From: Ananas comosus
Lineage: Eukaryota; Streptophyta; Magnoliopsida; Poales; Bromeliaceae
Assembly (NCBI RefSeq): GCF_001540865.1
Contig: NC_033639.1
Location: 7,800,432 to 7,864,431 of the forward strand
DNA length: 64,000 nucleotides
Direction: 5' to 3'
Part shown: positions 11,271-23,784 of the stretch, piece by piece
How positions within the stretch are numbered: position 1 is the first letter of the stretch
Layout of the letters: each line of letters begins with the position of its first letter
Program-made: the position numbers and the translations under genes
The notes under the pieces: model-generated
Told to the model about the DNA's origin: nothing
What the model saw: the letters and a program-made list of their open reading frames with translations, nothing else
The model's database searches: none

Positions 11271-12412
11271 ATGATAATACTGTAAAGAGAATACAAATGA
11301 GACAAAATGAGAAACAGAGCTCTCTCTCTCATGACCTTATTAATATCTTATACATGTATTTATATAACAACAGAGAATAAAGAATGTATAGTAAGAAATA
11401 TAAAATAAGGTACAAATGCATAATTAATGGAGATAATCCGGAGAGAATTAGGCTGTTGATTAAATTAGGCTGTTGATTATAGGAGTCAATAAGCCCTTAA
11501 TATTAGCCATTCTCCAAGGCTTTCGTTTCACATCCCTCCTCAAATTGATGCAGGGAATCAGCAAGCATCAATTTGTTAACCAAATAAGCATGGCGAGATG
11601 AAGACATAGATTTAGTGAATAGGTCTACAATTTGATCATGAGAGGGCACGTGACAGAGAGTAATAATTTGGTCTGGTACAAGTTCCCGAATATAATGGCA
11701 GTCCACCTCAATGTGCTTAGTTCTTTCATGAAGTACTGGGTTGGTTGCAATAGGAATAGCACTTGTATTATCTGCATGCAGAGTTGTTGAGTGTGGACAA
11801 GTCACACCTAATTCCGCGAGAAGTCGGCAAAGCCAAACAATTTCGGAACTGACTGATGACATAGATCGATATTCCGCTTCTGTGGAGGACTTGGCAACTC
11901 TGTCTTACTTCTTATATTTCCATGAGATGGGTGACGAACCTGAGAAAATACAACAACCAGTGGTTGATCGTCTAGTATCAAGACAACTAGGATAGTCCGC
12001 ATAAGCAATAGTAAGAGCAAGAGAAGAATGTGAAGGAAAAAATAAGCCACGACCAAGTGTTCCTTTAAGATATTGAATGATGCAATGAAGTGCAGAAAGA
12101 TGTATGCATTGCAGATCAGAAACGAATTGACTCACTACTTGAATTGCATATGAAATATCTGGTCGAGTGATAGTAAGGTAGATAAGACTCCCCACAAGAC
12201 GCCGATATAATTTGAATCTGAAATAGGCTGTCCAACTTCTCACTGTAGTTTGACATTAAGTTCCATTGGCGTAGCAGATATTTTGTTATCTGTGAGATTA
12301 GCTAACTTGATCAAGTCATTAGTGTATTTCTTTTGATTAAAAAATAATCCATTTGCTGAATGGAAAACCTCCAACCCAAAAAAGTAATTAAGTGAACCAA
12401 GATCTTTCATAT
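11270..12412 (-). mobile_element. Ty1/Copia retrotransposon fragment (RT C-terminus, RNase H, probable LTR remnant)
   Basis: On the minus strand a broken polyprotein runs from 12412 to 11503. It starts inside reverse transcriptase (MKDLGSLNYFFGLEV). It continues through the linker (RRLVGSLIYLTITRPDISYAI, then ADYPSCLDTRRSTTGCCIF) and ends in RNase H (LHADNTSAI, KHIEVDCHYIRELV, LFTKSM). Stops or frameshifts separate these parts, so the copy is dead. Gag, protease, integrase and the N-terminal part of RT are absent because the copy is interrupted at 12413 by a second element. The sequence from 11270 to 11500 is probably its 3' LTR or 3' non-coding end. Confidence 0.85.
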
Positions 12413-13403
12413 TGTTGGGAATCTGGTACTGGCCCCGGTACCGGATTTTGTGAATCCGCAACTCGCTTTGATACCGACTGTTGTTGATTCGGTATCGATT
12501 TTTGGGATTCCGCAACGGAAGCGTTGAATCGGGTTTTTACTATAAACCCGTCTCCTCAGCAAAGGCTGATACAATTACAAAAGAGTGCTGCTAATTTACC
12601 AACATTTATTTAAGCATTTAGCAACCGTCGGAACTCTATCTCGTTGGCTGCGGTGGCGGAGGAGGAGGAGAGCGAAGGGCTCTTCGTTTAGCATTTCAGT
12701 AGATTGAGTGAGGAGAGAAGGTTTCTTTTTTTTTTTTTCCTTTTTTGTTTGTAATCGGGTTGAATGAGTTGGGTGGGGTGGGTTGAGTAGAATAACCTTC
12801 TATTTTTTGTTAGATTGAGCTTTATATTTAGGCCTTAGTAGATTTTTTTAAAAGTTTTGGCATAAATAGGACACTTACACAAAAATGTCCCAAACATGCG
12901 TCCCTACAATCTAATTCTGTTGTAGTGAAATAGTTATAAATAGTGCAACTTTATCTTAAACATTATTAGTCTATTTATTAGAACTAAAAGCGAAAAGATC
13001 TAGTTCGTCGGGTGCGAAAATACCAAAAGAGATCCGAGAAACAGAGAAGAAAAATAGAGCACACAATATTTACGTGGTTGGGCCACCAGCCTATGTCCAC
13101 GAACGAAAACGGAGCGGAGATCTTCATTATAATCAAAGTGGTGTACAAAATATACCTCTCTCACAAAATTCTGATCCAAAAAATGCATCCATATTCTCTC
13201 TCTTATCTGGCGCAGTAAACCAATGGAATAAAGGGTATATTTATAATAGTGGTTAAATCTTAATACAACTAGGAATACAAACCCACTAAGATTAGAAATA
13301 TCTCAATAAAATTAGGCATAATTTAAACTTAACTTAATGGGATAATCAAAATAGAATATGGTTAGAAGACCTTGCGGTACTAGAATTCGAGACATATCTA
13401 ACA
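12413..13403 (-). mobile_element. Copia-type LTR (991 bp), inserted in another Copia copy
   Basis: The segment is bounded by TGTTGGG at 12413 and CTAACA at 13403, the TG...CA structure of an LTR. In minus-strand sense it begins TGTTAGATATG and is directly preceded by a purine-rich stretch (CGTGGAGAT), the expected polypurine tract. That makes it a 3' LTR in the same orientation as the fragment it interrupts. It contains the TACGTGGTTGGGCC and GAGATCTTCATTATAATC words common in plant Copia LTRs. Confidence 0.7.
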
Positions 13404-13860
13404 ATCTCCACGTTGGCTTGAATTCTCTATTTTCTCCACCAAAATCCCAAAAGCTCCTGAAGTGCTACTGCACATACGAACAAGTTTACGGAATACATGA
13501 ACTTGATCGCCGAAAACTTAATGAGCAAATTTGCGGGATTATCTGAAGTACCAATCTTCTCATTCTCCAACTACACCTTTTTGCAACCTCTGTTGCATCA
13601 GAACGACAACTTGTCGTAGAGTGAAACTGCTGGAGTGATCAAACTTCTTGATCTCAAATTCGTGTGTAAGAAATCACCATCTCTACAAGAAGTTATTCTA
13701 GACTCTTAAGATTGGACAATTCTATTTTTAAAATTAAAATTAATTGAGTACTCAAACTGTGGAAGGTCTTTTTAATACTAGCAAAAACAGGACGTGGCCA
13801 GATAAAGAAAGACCGATTCACAACAGCTCTCAGTTAAATCTCGTGATAGATTTCTTAAGC
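13404..13860 (-). mobile_element. Internal 3' end of the second Copia-like element (degenerate)
   Basis: On the minus strand this lies directly upstream of the polypurine tract and LTR at 12413-13403, so by position it is the end of the element's internal region. No intact reading frame is left. It is cut off near 13858, where a hAT-like MITE begins. Confidence 0.45.
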
Positions 13861-13865
13861 AAGGG

Positions 13866-14318
13866 TAGGATGTCAACGGGCCCGATTTAGGGCGGATTTT
13901 TTAAAATCCGAATCCGAACCCAAATTCGAATTCGACAGAGTTTAAAAATTCATATCCAAATCCGAACCCGACCAAAATCATCAAACCCGAACTCAAACCC
14001 AAACGGGTCCAAACCCGAAACAATTATGTCTCTTTTCAATATTTTAAAATATATTATGTTAAATTTAAAATTTTAAAATATAAATTCAAATATAATATTA
14101 AATTTTCATCTACATATTATATATAATGTAAAATAAATTCGGGTTCTGATCGGGTTCGGGTCAGGTACAGTCAAAATCCGTATCCGTATCCATATCCATC
14201 GGATTTTTATTTTTGATATCTATATCCGAAACCATATCCATTTAGCATCGGTAAATTCGCTCCGTTCGGATTCGAGTTTAGATAAAATTTCGGATATCCG
14301 TACCCATCGACATCCCTA
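13866..14318. mobile_element. hAT-like MITE (GGATGTCAACGGG family)
   Basis: The 453 bp element has ends TAGGATGTCAACGGG and CCCATCGACATCCCTA. The flanks are AGCAAGGG (13858-13865) and AGTAAGGG (14319-14326), a 7 of 8 match. The interior carries runs of AACCCGAA, AATCCGAA and their complements. It encodes no protein. A related segment lies at about 51165-51585. Confidence 0.75.
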
Positions 14319-14326
14319 AGTAAGGG

Positions 14327-16427
14327 GAGTTAAAGACTGAAACACCACATTCCTTAGTTAGTATTGAGGAAAATGGTACTTATAATTGATAATTTGCCAA
14401 AAAGAGATTATATAGGAGTAGAATTGTGTACGCTGCGCTGTTGAGAATGAAACTATAGACCATCTATTCATGAATTGTTCTTGTGTCAAATACCTGTACT
14501 TCCGCCCGCTATTTAATCCGGATGCAACAGTAAACATACGCTCGATAGGAGACCTTTGGGAAGCATGTAGTATGCAGATGGATACTACAAAGATGACAGT
14601 TGATGTGGTTTGGTGACTCGTGTGGCCGGAACAAAATAACACAACATTTTAGAATTTGAAAAATAATATAGACCGAACCTTAAGTGAAATCTGAAAACTA
14701 AGAGAGTTTCGGAAAGATCACTGTAAAAGCTAAAGGTAGTTGATGTGTCCTAATCAATAATCCCTAGTTTTTATTTTTGTTTTCCCAAGGCTCCATTGTC
14801 TCACTATTGTAGCATAGTTCGTACTCTTAAATGAAGCGAGAAACAAACTGTCTTTTCCACAAAAAAAAAAAAAGATTCGCCTTTTAACACTACCAACAAA
14901 AGTTGACAATAAATTATAACATACTTTTTAAGCAAGTACAAGGCCTTTAAAATTTGTTTTTTATACTCAGAAGTTGTTTGATATTGAGGTCCATCTAATA
15001 ATAATATGCAAAATATGATAATATGCTTTTTAATTTTCTAATAGAATCGAAAAAAATATATCGTAACCAACTCACTGTGATATGCGGAACGAGATATTAT
15101 GTACGCAAACAAATATTATATTTTTCGATGTACTTTCTTATCGCACAGCGCATTCTCCTCGCAATCTTAAATAGAGCCTTAATTTATCATCTTAAAAAAG
15201 GCTAAATCGTATTTGTGGTCCTTAAACCACAAAACAGGCGACGGCTTGGTTTTCAAACATTAGTATGTTATAACTTCTGACTCGAAATTTATTACAATCA
15301 AATCCTACTGTCCGATTATTGCCAAGTCATTTACTACAACGCTAATATATTATTATTATATTAGCGATACATCATTTTTTAGACAGCTAAATTAAACTGT
15401 AAGACTTAATTATAATAATATAAAAAATTTGATCTAAATGTTATAATAAATTTAAATTTGAGAACAAAGCTTTCCACCTGCCTTGTGGTCCCAGGGCCAA
15501 AAATGCTTTTTTTTTTAAAAAAAAAAACTCTTAAAATAGACCCAATTCAACCCATTCAAATCCTTAAGATTAGATAGTAAATTCAAAACTTTCTTTAAAC
15601 TCCGATTTCAATATTATTTTCTCGAATTGTAACTAAGTTTTGAGTTCACTAAATTCAAAAAATTCAAATTAAAATAAAGAAAAGTAATTAATTTTAGAAT
15701 AAAAAATTGTATAAAATTTTTGTGAACTATGGTCCATTCTAATAGGACTACTTCCCACCCATTTAACTAAACTGCGAAAAGGTGTAATCAAATTAATTAT
15801 TTGAGTTAAATCATTTGACCACTCTTTATAAGAAATTAATGTTTATAATAATAATAATTACTTGCTTTAATCATAATTTAGTCACATGAATTACATGACA
15901 TATTCTAATCAAATATGTTAAAATAATTGATGCACCCAAATTATTACGAAGTTAAATCATCATCAAATAGCTCGAATCAAATGAGTAAAAAATTATAAAG
16001 CATAATCTCAAGGCATTGGGAAATAGTCTCCTCAACTCTTTTTTTTTTTTTTTTTTTTTTCCCTTGATTGAGACCCCTCAACTTCTAAATTTTAAAATTA
16101 AATAATGTTAGTTATAAAAACTAAAATTTTATCAAATTCACTAGTAATTAGTTAAGCCAAATTTACTCGCTTTAATCTTTTCTTATCACGGGGACTGTTT
16201 AATAAATATTTTGTCTTAAATCTTTTATTTTGATATTCGTGTAGTTTACGCGATGAACAATGAATAAAACTGTTTCATTTTAAGGACTGTTCTTATAGAA
16301 TGTTTGTTTTTATTCGAGATAAATTTTATTAGGACAGTTCCTATGGTGAGATCGTTTCATCTATTGTCCATCGTGCTTTGAGATTCGTGTAGTTCAAATG
16401 ATAGATTGCAAATAGAGCTATCTCACT
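14327..16427. other. Gene-free AT-rich region
   Basis: I see no gene here. The part from about 15200 to 15506 is a worn long-TIR repeat (left TGTGGTCCTTAAACCACAAA, right CTTGTGGTCCCAGGGCC) related to the element at 36183. A T-run lies at about 16038-16060. The rest is unassigned. Confidence 0.55.
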
Positions 16428-16643
16428 TAGGGATGGTAATCCAGCTCGCTTTTCGCAAGCCAGCTCGTGTTCGATTTAAAATGAGCTCGAGATCGAATTA
16501 CTTGTTTAGTAAATAAGTCAAACATGAGCTGACTTTTTCAGCTCGTTTAATAAATGAGTCGAACACGAGCTGGGGCCAGCTCGCTTGTGTTCGGCTCGAT
16601 AACAACTCGAATACATATATTTTATATTTATATAATTTATGTA

Positions 16644-16699
<56 letters not shown>

Positions 16700-17046
16700 T
16701 ACATAAATTATATAANATATATGTATATAATTCAAATTTTTATTATTTGTGTTTTAGTCCAACCTAAATATAAAGCCCAACTTAATTACAAAAAGATTCA
16801 TTTATCTGTAAAATTTCAACCATTAGATCAAACTCTAGTGGATATGATGTCGTAAACTTATTTTCTATATATATTCTTTCTAACTTTTTAGCTTATTATT
16901 TACGAGTCAGCTTGTGTTCAACTTATATTTGACTCGTCAATAAATGAGAGCTGAATTTTTTGGCTCGATGCTTTAATGAGCCGGCTCGAAATCACCTTAT
17001 TTATGAAACGGGCTGAACACAAGCCGACTCCGGCTTGCTCGCCCTA
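16428..17046. mobile_element. hAT-like MITE next to the TFIIA promoter
   Basis: The element begins TAGGGATGGTAATCCAGCTC and ends CGGCTTGCTCGCCCTA, with the same internal AGCTCG/GAACACGAGC words as 4635 and 10008. The flanking octamers do not match, so one end may have been rearranged. Its centre contains a long (TA)n run (about 16650-16697) inside a hairpin, with a single N at 16716. It ends only about 120 bp from the TATA box of the downstream gene. Confidence 0.7.
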
Positions 17047-17167
17047 GATAGTGGCACCGATGTGCAAATCGCCTAAACCCGAGGGGTCTACATGCAATTT
17101 TACTACTAAACTGTGTACATATATAAGAGCGAATTGTTGCGCTCTCTCTCCCCGACCGTGTCGCCGA

Positions 17168-17174
17168 TATAAAA
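17168..17174 (+). promoter_or_regulatory. TATA box of the TFIIA small-subunit gene
   Basis: TATAAAA precedes a CT-rich leader. A non-coding first exon probably ends at 17391 (GAGCTG before GTAATT) and splices to the coding exon at 18570. An AGGGTTT word in the leader resembles a telo-box. Confidence 0.6.
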
Positions 17175-18572
17175 CCCTCGACTCCTCCCTCTCTCTCTCT
17201 CTCTCTCCCTCTCTCTCTCTCTCTCCCATTTCCATTCGAGCGTTGCGACGCACCGCTCCCTCCCTCGTCCTCGACGCTTCTCGATCCTTCTCCCGCTCTC
17301 CCGATCCCCCTCTCGCGGTTCCGCGATCCGGAGGCGAGCTAGGGTTTCGGCGCCGGGCCACGCTCGCCCCGAGATCTCCTTCACCGAGCTGGTAATTTGT
17401 TGTCCGATCGAGTTTCCCGCTCCGTTTTCGCGTTAATGGCGTCGAAAACCCTCCTTGATTTGATCCCTTATGCGTTTATTGCGGCTCGGATTTTGGTTCC
17501 TAGCTCAATGAGTATGTTGCGTTGGGATTTTGTAGTCGTGGTTGGGGAATTTTGGTTGAGAGTAGTGGCTATGTTAGAAATGTGATGTTTTGTGCTGAGT
17601 GAGGATGATAAGGTGTATCACAGCGCGCGGTTTAGGAGAGCCCTGGAATTTTTTGGGATGAGAATGTTTTTGACCCAGATTTAGATCTAGCTCGTAATTT
17701 GGACATCCTAATTACTTGTTACCTTGGGGACAAATGGAAACTTTTCCACAACAAAAGTTCGAATTTAGTGTTCATCCTTCTGAGGGGAAACGAATAAAAT
17801 TTCAGTGAAGAGTGATTTTGCGGTGAAAAGTGTTGGCGACAGTTAACATACGGTTTCAATATTTTTGCTTTGCTTATGTCAACTTGTCAAATGAGTATCT
17901 GTTCTAACCAATACACTCCGAATGGTGGTGTATTTGCTTCATGGCTATAACTAGTTGTTCTCTTCACCGAGGTTGGATTGCATGTATATTGGATTTCCTT
18001 AAATGCCTCTTACTGGGATGCCACAGATTGAACATCTAAGTGATATCTGTGCAAACGATTTTGGGGTTAAAGTGATCATTTTGTTTGTTCATGTAAAGAT
18101 TTTTAATGGAAGGAAGAAGGGATGTTCGTACAAATATAGTCTATTACAGGACTGCAGTAGATATTTCAATTTCGGAAATATGCTCATTCTTATAAATATA
18201 CCTCTTCCTGATAACCTTCCTATTCTATAAAAGTGTTTTAAATAAAAGCTTTCCCAGATAATACCTCTTTGCTTGATAGTACCTCTCGTCCTTCCATTTG
18301 AACAATAAGATTTAACTTTTTAGCACTTGCTGCATCGGTAAGTAGGGTATGAATGATGCCAATTAAGCTATAGTTATAGGTCTGATTCTTGTCTATTAGA
18401 CTCACCCCTAAAAGATTCCAATTGCACAATAAGCAAAAACTTCAAGTTGGAGCTTCTGCTTTTGGACCTTTTAACTCTTGGCCACCACTTGAATCTTTCT
18501 TCTTGTTTCCATTTTCAATTTCTGAATCTCTTCGATCTTGACCTTTAATGCTTTGAAATGTGATCGTAGGTA

Positions 18573-20833
18573 ATGGCAACTTTTGAGCTGTATCGAAGGT
18601 CCTCGATTGGAATGTGCTTGACAGAAACCCTAGATGAGATGGTGTCGAATGGGACCCTTAGCCCAGAGCTTGCTATCCAAGTCCTGGTGCAGTTTGATAA
18701 GGTTCGATTCTAACCCTTATGATTAATTTTTCCTCTTTTTTTAACTGAAAATTCCATTCTATGTAGTTATATAATTTTCTGTTCTATTGTCTTCTTTAGT
18801 CTATGACAGATGCTTTGGAAAACCAAGTGAAGACCAAAGTCTCTATTAAGGTATGCATTTGCAGAAGAGCTTCTTGCATTTTATCTACGTAGCTTTATCT
18901 TTGTTGATCTTTTTTTTTTTTTTGCTTACTGCTTCTATTAATAATTGCTGATTAACTATTTGTAGCAGTATAATTTCAACAGATCAGACGTAGCTTGATC
19001 AACATGACTCAAATCTGTAATAAAATGAAAGGTTTAAGAAGAATAAGCTTCCATACTGAATTATAATGAAGCCATGACTCCAATAATCTTTTGAAAGCTC
19101 GTGATAGATGTTCAATCGAGTATTTGGTCTAGTACAGTGGGTAGAAAACTGAACCTGGATTTTACCAATATTATGTTCTAGTTGGGACAAGATCGGGGGC
19201 TCTGGACAGGGTACAGAAGTATACAACCCCTGGGTATCAAATTAGGTTTAGTTCTAAAAACTAGTTTACGTGAAGAGAATAAATTAAAGTAACCAAAATG
19301 ATTTGGAAATATACTTTGTTTATCCAATAATGAAAACCTGCTCAATGTCCATGTAAACTAAAATGATTAATTAAAAGTGCACCTTGAGATGTAAAATGCG
19401 GAATTATCCCATGATGAACTGTTGAATGCACCTTGAGACCTTGTGTTGATTCAAGTGTGCCTGCATGATGTATATCGAGGCATGCTCATCAGTCGTCGGG
19501 TGAAAAGTGGACAAGAAGGGGAACCCGACACACGAGGCAGGTGTGGACACATGCCTTTGCTGGATTAGGGCAATCTTTTATATCTCTTTATATACTACGA
19601 TGTGCTCCATTTTGGTAAGGACATATACAGCCATTATAAACTTTTACAGACATATAACTGCTGAAGAAATAATATGATGATTTGATGAAAAATACATCTA
19701 CAATAAAAATAAGTAGTGTGCCCCACCTAGATTAGAATCCTAGATTCGCCTCTGTGGGAAAGTGTCAGTAGTGAACCTCCAGAACTTCTGGGAGCATTCT
19801 AGCACTACACTTCTAAATTTATATGCGTATGGGGTGTCTTATATGAACTGATCAGGTTATACTAGCGTAACTTTTACAAAGTTTAAAATGCTAGTGTAAT
19901 ATCTCTGTCGGCAAGTAAATAATTCGATTATATCTACAACATTTAAAAGAACGGTATTAATAAAAAGATTTAACTTTTGGAATTCATTTTTCTGCCATCG
20001 AACATGTGAAAATAGAGGCTCTAGTTTTTCTTAGAACAGTATTAGAAGAAGACAAACATCTTATGGGAAGGATTATCATATGGGATTTAGAATTGCTGAG
20101 CACTTAACTGTGCTTTTGCCAATTTATGAGACCCGTATCATCCGAATCATCCATTATTTTTAGCACACACACTCTCAAACTGATTGCCATTTGGAGACTC
20201 CACACTCCAAATTCAAGTACATCCTAGTTATCACAAATCCTCGGAAAACCTCTTCAACTCGCTAGAGCTATCTCTAAATATTTTATCTGTTTCTTTATGA
20301 TAAGATAAGATTTCAGCTGAAGTGCCAATCTCAATACTCAGAAAGCTTATACTCTCTTGCATGCTGCTCTAGTTGATTTGCATAAGGTCAGTCTTCCGGG
20401 CTATTCCTAAGTACTACGCTGACTCGTACTTGCTGACAATTTTCTTGCTAAGTTGGAAGTGCTTTTGTTTGTGATTTCTGGTTGGGCTTCTCAGGCCAAG
20501 AAGTCTTTTTTCGAATGGACTTTGCATGTTTACTCTGGCTGAATCTCTAATTTAGCTTTATATGCTTTCGCTAGAAAAGTAAAATTAAAAGAAAAGCCAG
20601 TGTTTTTCATTTCCTTACGGTACAAAATGCTTGAATTTTCCGATTTCTATTAACTATTCATTTTTGTTGCTTTTTTTTTTTCTTTTGCATAGGGGCATTT
20701 ACACACATACAGGTTCTGCGACAACGTATGGACGTTCATCTTGCAAGACGCGATGTTCAAGAGCGACGAAATGCAGGAGCAAGTCGGGCGAGTCAAGATC
20801 GTGGCTTGCGACTCCAAACTGCTTACTCAGTAG
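18573..20833 (+). CDS. Transcription initiation factor IIA subunit 2 (TFIIA-gamma)
   Basis: Coding exons 18573-18701, 18800-18850 and 20693-20833 join in phase to a 106 aa protein, the standard length for plant TFIIA-gamma. It begins MATFELYRRSSIGMCLTETL, the N-terminal four-helix part, and ends in the beta-barrel part (YRFCDNVWTFILQDAMF ... VACDSKLLTQ). The protein pairs with the TFIIA large subunit, and together they stabilise TBP on the TATA box in the nucleus. Residue 39 is Val, the residue replaced by Glu in the recessive xa5 resistance allele of rice TFIIA-gamma5, so this copy has the common form. The start codon lies three bases after the acceptor of a leader intron of about 1.2 kb (17392-18569). 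The 1.84 kb third intron holds no recognised gene. Confidence 0.97.
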
Positions 20834-21435
20834 ACCTTCTTCGTGGCTTGTTTGGATGCTCTCCTTCTGAGAATATCTTCAGAAGGATGACTAAAACCTC
20901 TTTTTTTGTGTTGTGCTTGAGAACTCCAAACTCTTACTCCCACTCGCCCTGTTATCAGTTCGTGTAATTTGCGTAGTTATTTGCATATTAGGAGTGTATT
21001 ATATCTATCACCGCCATTGTCGGTAAAGCTTTGATTTGCTGGAAACAGGCCCAATTTCTTTTTTTTTCCTTTTCCGATCGAAATAAGATGTATTCAAGTT
21101 TCCGCAAAAGCTGCATGAAAAGCTAGCATATATTGTAGAGAGCTTAGCGAAATTTCATCGCTATCTTTCCGAACAATGCGTGTCAGATCAGGGGATCTTC
21201 ATCCATCACACAGAGACAGATTCCTACTTGTTCTGCAGGCGAAAACCAGCCCGCCAGTTCGGCGGCTTGGTTGGCAAGCCTGTTCTGCTAACATGTGGAA
21301 CTTTTGATGATCAAAAAGAGGCTCAAATATTTTTGAGTTTCATCTCACATTGTTCTCTTTTCGGTTTAGGCTGGCGAGACGAGTCTCACATCGCCTGATA
21401 CTTTAAGTCTGAGCCTGACGAGAATGTCATGGCTT
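20834..21435. other. 3' UTR and flank of the TFIIA gene
   Basis: This is sequence after the stop codon, presumably including the 3' UTR. The last 100 bases or so before 21436 look like internal sequence of the TRIM-like element that follows. Confidence 0.5.
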
Positions 21436-21617
21436 AAAGGGAGGGAGATTATGAGACCCCATATAATTCTATATATAGAATATAATAGGACTAGAATTTT
21501 TAATCCGGCTTAAGCATTTTGGATGATGGCTAGATCCAAGAGGTTAAGAGAGTTAAGTATATTAGGACGGAAGTAGTCCTAGAATGGGTGACTTTCTGGG
21601 AAGTTGGGGGCGCCACA
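21436..21617 (+). mobile_element. Cassandra-type TRIM fragment: polypurine tract and 5S-rRNA-like 3' LTR
   Basis: A purine tract (AAAGGGAGGGAGAT, 21436-21449) precedes an LTR-like segment from about 21450 (TATGAGACCC) to about 21617 (GGGGCGCCACA). Within it, 21541-21605 follows the order of 5S rRNA promoter parts: AGAGTTAAGTAT for box A, GAAGTAGTCCTAGAATGGGTGACT and TTCTGGGAAGT for the intermediate element and box C. LTRs carrying 5S-like sequence define Cassandra TRIMs; the assignment is from memory of that family. Confidence 0.6.
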
Positions 21618-21978
21618 GTGTACCGTCTCCACTAGCTGCCTTGCAGTGTTTTCAAGCCAAACTTTTCCGGCTGCAGCTTTACGAGCAGCATGAACGACTC
21701 GGCGATTGCAACCCCTGCAGCCATATATAGCACCTTACAGTTTATGGACCCAAGCCTGGTCATTTGTGGTTGTCTCTTGTCACAAAGATCGAATGTCTTT
21801 CAGAACTCTGATAGCTCGGGGAATTCGATTAGTATTTTTTTAAAAAAGCCATTAAAATAAATAGTTATTTTATATGATATCATAGCAAAAGATTTTGAAT
21901 TTTTAAATCTTGCTCAGCATGCATAGAATGAAAAAGGTTCACTCCTCTAATGTAGGTAAATATTCACAATAAGTAGAA

Positions 21979-22346
21979 GGGTCAATCGCATGTTTAATCC
22001 TCAAACTATGAGGTGGGTGATATTTTAGCCCTCAAATTTTAATTTATTGTAATTTATATCTTAAACTTATAAAATTTATTGCAATTAAGTCTCACAACTC
22101 AAATTTAGTTAACTAACTATTGATATATTACTGATGAACAAGTGATGTAATATTTTAATTATCAGCACATCATCAATAATAATACTGTTACATTACTTTT
22201 ATATTAGCAATACATTAATATTTAGTAAACTAGGTTAGATTAGAGAATAAGTCTAAAAATTCAAATCAGAAATTATAATAAATTAAAGTTTGAGAACCAA
22301 AGTGTCACCCATCTCATAGTTTGAGGACCAAACATGCAATTTACCC
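21979..22346. mobile_element. Long-TIR MITE (GCATGTTTGGTCC family)
   Basis: The 368 bp copy runs from GGGTCAATCGCATGTTTAAT to ACCAAACATGCAATTTACCC, with arms of about 75 bp that pair with mismatches (CTCAAACTATGAGGTGGGTG with CACCCATCTCATAGTTTGAG). Flanking 9-mers do not match in this copy. The family is shown to be Mutator-like by the intact duplication around 36183-36565. Confidence 0.65.
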
Positions 22347-23784
22347 ACAATAAAATGTGCTAGCCTTTTCTGCATACATTTTCATTGCAAAATTGCACAA
22401 ATATTACACGTAAAGCTGGTATTTGCATGCGTTCCCTCTATAATCTTTTCGATGTGTTGCTAGTTCAATGTTTTGATAGGGTCGTGCAGTGCAATTCAAT
22501 TGATTTTTGTATTTCAATTGATTTTTGTATTGCAATTCAGCGTCAAAGAACATGTACTAGGGTGTATGTGCGACTCGTTCAGATCATGAGTTCGAACAAA
22601 TGAGACAATTTTTTTAGTATCAATGACCAGAAACAATGAATAGGATAGATAGAGAAGATCAACCATACACCCATATTGTATATAAAATTTATGGTTTCCA
22701 CATAATCCGACTTATTTGAATGTATATTCTGATTATAAGCAGTAGCTTCTTCCATCCGAAAGGAAATTCACATATTAACCGAAACCGAATCTCCGAAACT
22801 CGGTGCAGCATTTGTAGAAAGAAATGAGCCTTTAATCAATTAATTCCTTAATAACTTCACCATCAAAGAGGAACAGCTTCTTAAAACTCCAGTAAGAGAA
22901 CGGCCCAGTGTCAATCTCAAACAACATATAATAGCATAGAAGTAAAACTCCAGTAGAAAAAAATAAAAAATAAAAAAAAGAAGCCATTACATATTAGGGC
23001 GAAAGACGAGTGCAAGCGAGGATATAGACCAAACTGCCTTCTTAATGTAAAACTGATTACAAAAAGCGTATTGTATGGTTTCCAGTATAGCTGATTTATT
23101 AGCACATGCATGATTTATTGCATACTGTGATGTTTGATTCGTATAAGATCGCTTTGTACAGGATTTGTGGAAGTAAAGCTCTAACCGGAGCCGTCGCTGC
23201 TTCCAAAGTTTGCATTAGATGGAGACCATAGCCGTTTTGAAAAAAAAAGGACTCCTTCGATCATCTCTGAGACATTTATTCTTTATTATCCATACGTGAA
23301 AGCGAGGAAGGAAACATCGTTCCTCACAGTAAAAGACACTGCAGACGAAAAACAAAGACCATTTAGTAGTTTAACCAGTCTCTTCAGTCTAACTGCAGAG
23401 GAGAACTAACCTCAGCTTAAAATCATGTAAATAGGGAGGACAAAAATGGCTGTTCAGAAAGAAAGGTTTAAATGGAGCTGCTCTAGTCAGTCGTCTATAA
23501 AGTATAAACAGCAAAAATAAACCAACAAAAAAGTCAAACTGTATAACTTCATCGCTTTATCACTTTATCCTTTTCATATGCTTATTTGAAACGAAGGTGC
23601 GTCCGTCTTACTTTTCCTTTTTCAACTTGTCCTACTTTTTTATATTTCACCATTTTTAAGTTTAGATTAACCGATTCCAACATTCAAGTTGTTAAAGAAT
23701 CAAGTCTTGCAGCATAATAATAAACTTTCTAGAACTTACAGAAGAAAGTGCTTCTGCAGAAATACGGCGAGAAGGCATTTGATG
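22347..23784. other. Intergenic region between TFIIA and sucrose-phosphate synthase
   Basis: The two genes converge on this region. A short direct duplication (CAATTGATTTTTGTAT, twice) lies at 22498-22535. The part nearest 23784 presumably includes the 3' UTR of the phosphate synthase gene. I see no further gene. Confidence 0.55.

Noticed and set aside
17044..17395. Overlapping open frames rich in Arg/Glu or Ser/Leu
   Set aside because: They are translations of the CT-repeat leader of the TFIIA gene and have no domain.
21541..21605. 5S rRNA gene
   Set aside because: Only part of the 5S sequence order is conserved, with many changes, and it lies inside an LTR-like segment next to a polypurine tract. 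It is better read as a TRIM LTR.
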